Positions 33,177-35,220 of a stretch of 35,220 bases of DNA are shown here, in pieces. The DNA is taken from positions 1 through 35,220 of the forward strand of contig NZ_LDRK01000019.1 in assembly GCF_001477055.1 (NCBI RefSeq), written 5' to 3'. The translations under genes were made by a program, and so were the position numbers. The notes under the pieces are model-generated. The model was not told the DNA's origin, did not search any database, and saw only the letters and a program-made list of their open reading frames with translations. Source of the DNA: Leucobacter chromiiresistens (GTDB lineage Bacteria > Actinomycetota > Actinomycetes > Actinomycetales > Microbacteriaceae). Every line of letters begins with the position of its first letter. The first letter of the stretch is position 1.

Positions 33177-34046
33177 GTGAACGAAACCTCTCGCCCCCGC
33201 CGGGGCGGCCCCGCGCGAGTCCTGACCGTCGAACGCACCGAGCGCATCAGCCCGCACCTGGTGCGCGTGCACCTCGGCGGCGACGACTTCGCGGCGTTCA
33301 TGGGCGAGGCCGATCCCGCACGGCTCGCCAAGACCGACAAGTACGTGAAGCTGCTCTTCTCCAAGCCCGAGCTCGGCCTCGAACCGCCGTACGACCTCGA
33401 GGAGCTGCGCGAGCGCCTGCCGCTCGAAGATCTTCCGGTGCGGCGCACCTACACGATCCGCTCGATCGACACCGCGACCGGCACGCTCGCCATCGACTTC
33501 GTCGTGCACGGTGACGAGGGCGTCGCGGGCCCGTGGGCGGCCGCGGCGACCCCGGGTGAGCGCCTCTGCTTCTCGGGCCCCGGCGGCATGTTCGAGCCGA
33601 CGATCGACGCGCAGGTGCCGCGCCTCTACCTCGGCGACGAGTCGGCGCTCCCCGCCATCGCCGCGGCCCTCGAGGCGACTCCGGCGAGCGCCACCGGGCT
33701 CGTGCTCATCGAGGTGGGCGACGCGGCCGACGAGATCGAGCTCGCGCACCCCTCCGGCCTCGAGGTGCGGTGGCTGCACCGCGGCCGTGCGGACGGCAGC
33801 GCGGCGGAGCACGGCACGGTGCTCGTCGAGGCCGTGCGCGCTCTGCCGCAGCCAGACCCGCTCCCCGAGGTCTTCGCGCACGGGGAGCGCGGCGCGATGC
33901 AGCAGCTGCGCGTGCTGCTGCACGACACCTGGGGCATCGAGCGCCGGGCGCTCTCGCTCTCCGCGTACTGGGCGCTCGGCCGCGCCGAAGACGGCTTCCA
34001 GGCGGAGAAGCGGAGCCCCGCGGGTCAGATCTTCGCTGGCGAGTGA
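33177..34046 (+). CDS. Siderophore-interacting protein, FAD-dependent ferric reductase (SIP/ViuB family)
   Basis: A 289-aa cytoplasmic flavoprotein of the SIP family, which reduces ferric siderophores with NAD(P)H to free iron. The FAD-binding domain contains VRRTYTIRSID (RxYTxR motif) and DFVVHGDEGVAGPWA. The C-terminal NAD(P)H domain contains YLGDESALPAIAAAL and ends with LSAYWALGRAEDGFQAEKR, the family signature. The start is GTG at 33177, leaderless with TACGGT. It is divergent from map across an 89-bp gap and converges with the GT2 gene, 9 bp away. No siderophore transporter is next to it, and no Fur or DtxR box is evident. Confidence 0.9.
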   Translation: MNETSRPRRGGPARVLTVERTERISPHLVRVHLGGDDFAAFMGEADPARLAKTDKYVKLLFSKPELGLEPPYDLEELRERLPLEDLPVRRTYTIRSIDTATGTLAIDFVVHGDEGVAGPWAAAATPGERLCFSGPGGMFEPTIDAQVPRLYLGDESALPAIAAALEATPASATGLVLIEVGDAADEIELAHPSGLEVRWLHRGRADGSAAEHGTVLVEAVRALPQPDPLPEVFAHGERGAMQQLRVLLHDTWGIERRALSLSAYWALGRAEDGFQAEKRSPAGQIFAGE

Positions 34047-34055
34047 GCTCCCGGG

Positions 34056-34898
34056 TTACGCCCGGTCCCCGGGCAGCCCGCGACTGATCAGCCCGCGGAA
34101 GAGCCGCCGCTTCACGCCCGCGGGCAGCAGGCGGTAGACGCCCTTCATCACCACGTTGCGCGCGTACTGCGGGGCCGATACGAACCCCATGCGCAGCAGC
34201 TCGCGCTGCAACCGCCACTCGGTGCGGGCCTCGCCCCAGCCGCCGCGCCGGGCGAACGCTCCCGCCCCCACCCGGTATCGCAGCAGCGGCTCCGCGATGT
34301 TCTCCACCCGTGCGCCGGCGTCGATGAGGCGCACGCCGAGCCAGTAGTCCTCCATCTTGCCGAACGGCTCGTAGCGGCCCACGCGGTCGAGCGCGGCGAC
34401 CCGGTACATCATCGTCGGATGGTTGAACGGGTTGTGCGTGCGCGCGTGCGCACGAATGCGCTCAGCCCCGACCGGCGGGGTGCGCACCGAGACCGGGCGA
34501 TCCGGATCCGACTCGAACTCCGCCATACCCGTGCCCACGAGGTCGAAGCCCGCGTCGATCAGCTCCCACTGACGGGCGAAGCGCTCGGGCACCGAGACGT
34601 CGTCGGCGTCCATGCGGGCGACCACCGGATGCCGCGCGGCATCGAGACCCCGGTTGAGCGCCTCCGCCAGCCCGAGATTCTCGGCGAGCCGCACGAGGCG
34701 CACCGGAACGGGGCTCTCGGCGACGAGGCGGTCGAGCTCGGCGGCGAGCGCGGCGGGCACCGGCCCGTCCTGCACGATCACCGCCTCCGCGGGGCGCAGC
34801 GTCTGGGCGTCGACCGAGCTCTCGAACGCGGCCCGCACGAACGCGGCGTCGTCTCCGGCGTACACCGGCAGGAGCAGGGAGAAGTCGGCGGTCGGCAC
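34056..34898 (-). CDS. Glycosyltransferase, GT2 family
   Basis: A 280-aa GT-A enzyme. FSLLLPVYAGDDAAF opens the nucleotide-binding fold, AENLGLAEALNRGLDAA (72-88) and the metal-binding DADD (97-100) follow, then NPFNHPTMMYR and FGKMEDYWLGVRL, the acidic ED motif near the catalytic base. These are common in GT2 enzymes that add a single sugar to surface glycans (amylovoran/AmsE type). Donor and acceptor are unknown. The start is GTG at 34898 with TAGGCT 6 nt upstream, so it is leaderless. It is separated from the main locus by map and the SIP gene and may be a later addition or part of a neighbouring cluster outside the window. Confidence 0.8.
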   Translation of the reverse strand: MPTADFSLLLPVYAGDDAAFVRAAFESSVDAQTLRPAEAVIVQDGPVPAALAAELDRLVAESPVPVRLVRLAENLGLAEALNRGLDAARHPVVARMDADDVSVPERFARQWELIDAGFDLVGTGMAEFESDPDRPVSVRTPPVGAERIRAHARTHNPFNHPTMMYRVAALDRVGRYEPFGKMEDYWLGVRLIDAGARVENIAEPLLRYRVGAGAFARRGGWGEARTEWRLQRELLRMGFVSAPQYARNVVMKGVYRLLPAGVKRRLFRGLISRGLPGDRA

Positions 34899-34904
34899 GC
34901 CCCC

Positions 34905-34910
34905 AGCCTA
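34905..34910 (-). promoter_or_regulatory. Leaderless -10 element (TAGGCT) for the GT2 gene
   Basis: TAGGCT on the minus strand, followed by GGGGGC and the GTG ending at 34896, fits the leaderless layout seen elsewhere in the window. Confidence 0.45.
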
Positions 34911-34923
34911 GCGGCCGCGCTCA

Positions 34924-34979
34924 GCGCTGCGGCCCGCCGGCCCCGCTCCGCGCGCTGCGGCCCGCCGGCCCCGCGCTCC
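34924..34979. repeat. Two 28-bp tandem repeats plus a third partial copy
   Basis: The sequence starting GCGCTGCGGCCCGCCGG at 34924 repeats at 34952, a 28-bp period with a 2-bp expansion at the end of copy two. GGCCCGCCGGCCCCGCC recurs at 35001-35017. It is the first part of the 322-bp gene-free tail of the window (34899-35220). Confidence 0.7.
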
Positions 34980-35020
34980 GCGTTCCGCCCACCGACCGCC
35001 GGCCCGCCGGCCCCGCCACC

Positions 35021-35080
35021 GGTGAGCGGTCAGTAACGTGCGCTTCAGGCCGGAATAGTGCGCCGAACTGACCGCTCACC
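35021..35080. repeat. 60-bp element with 14-bp perfect inverted ends
   Basis: GGTGAGCGGTCAGT (35021-35034) and its exact reverse complement (35067-35080) flank a 32-nt centre that holds two direct copies of GTGCGC. A further copy of ACCGCTCAC occurs at 35111-35119, and CCGCAGA is repeated at 35081 and 35101. The layout resembles a short intergenic repeat, a miniature mobile element remnant, or a long-loop hairpin. No transposase gene or target duplication is seen. Confidence 0.6.
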
Positions 35081-35195
35081 CCGCAGAGCCGGAAGCTGCT
35101 CCGCAGAAGCACCGCTCACAGAGCTGGCGCGGAGCTCGGCGCGCACGGTTTTCCACGAATCGCGGCTCCGCTCGTCGCGCGCGCACGGGACATGT

Positions 35196-35201
35196 CAGGC
35201 T
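35196..35201 (+). promoter_or_regulatory. Possible leaderless -10 element at the right edge
   Basis: CAGGCT, related to TAGGCT used by the GT2 gene, lies 6 nt before an ATG at 35208. It is supported only by the spacing shared with other genes of the window. Confidence 0.25.
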
Positions 35202-35207
35202 CGGCAT

Positions 35208-35220
35208 ATGCCCAAGCAAC
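35208..35220 (+). CDS. Possible start of a truncated gene (MPKQ...)
   Basis: Four codons from an ATG reach the end of the window. The only support is the -10-like CAGGCT 6 nt upstream. The product cannot be judged. Confidence 0.25.

Noticed and set aside
34921..35112. 63-codon minus-strand ORF in the right-hand intergenic region
   Set aside because: It is coded largely by the GC-rich tandem repeat and the inverted-repeat element; no start signal or codon bias supports it.

Overview
The window is a very GC-rich stretch of an actinobacterial chromosome. Codon third positions are almost all G or C, GTG/TTG starts are common, and several genes have the actinobacterial leaderless layout: a TANNNT -10 element 6-8 nt before the start codon. 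Gene content fits a Gram-positive without mycolic acids, probably a member of Micrococcales/Microbacteriaceae such as Leucobacter. That taxon is an inference; there is no rRNA or other marker gene here. Almost the whole window is a cell-envelope polysaccharide locus built around a galactofuranan.

Left part (1-7741): a GlfT2-like galactofuranosyl polymerase, an unannotated-looking 43-codon leaderless ORF, an NhaA Na+/H+ antiporter, UDP-galactopyranose mutase (Glf) on the opposite strand, a LicD-methyltransferase fusion, and a GlfT1-like galactofuranosyltransferase ending at a perfect 20-bp hairpin. A 42-bp perfect palindrome opens the window.

Middle, minus strand (7808-20175): a nucleotide-sugar 6-dehydrogenase and a GT4 enzyme, each with its own leaderless promoter. 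Upstream of them is a long, tightly coupled operon running 20175 to 10350: LegB-like 4,6-dehydratase, DegT aminotransferase, GT, second DegT aminotransferase, GT, PglK-like ABC exporter, GT, GT. This set looks able to make amino sugars, assemble an oligosaccharide on a lipid carrier and flip it. A divergent hexapeptide acetyltransferase and a secreted nine-repeat LGFP protein follow (20294-23185).

Right part, plus strand (23277-32323): one coupled operon with a PpgS-like polyprenyl-phospho-sugar synthase, its DUF2304 partner, an Rv3779-like GT-C membrane transferase, a Gfo/Idh oxidoreductase, an LpxA-like acyltransferase, the Wzm/Wzt galactan exporter and an OatA-like acyltransferase. In this Wzt homologue the ATPase carries C-terminal LGFP-type repeats, the same repeat found in the secreted protein next door. 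The window ends with methionine aminopeptidase, a siderophore-interacting flavoprotein, a GT2 enzyme, and a repeat-rich 322-bp intergenic region.

Working model (inference): Glf makes UDP-Galf; GlfT1 and GlfT2 build the galactan on a lipid; Wzm/Wzt exports it, perhaps recognising the chain through the LGFP tail; the PpgS/DUF2304/GT-C set adds a hexosamine outside; LicD-MT and the AT3-SGNH protein add phospho- and acyl groups; and a second, amino-sugar-containing glycan is made by the minus-strand operon and flipped by its own ABC exporter.
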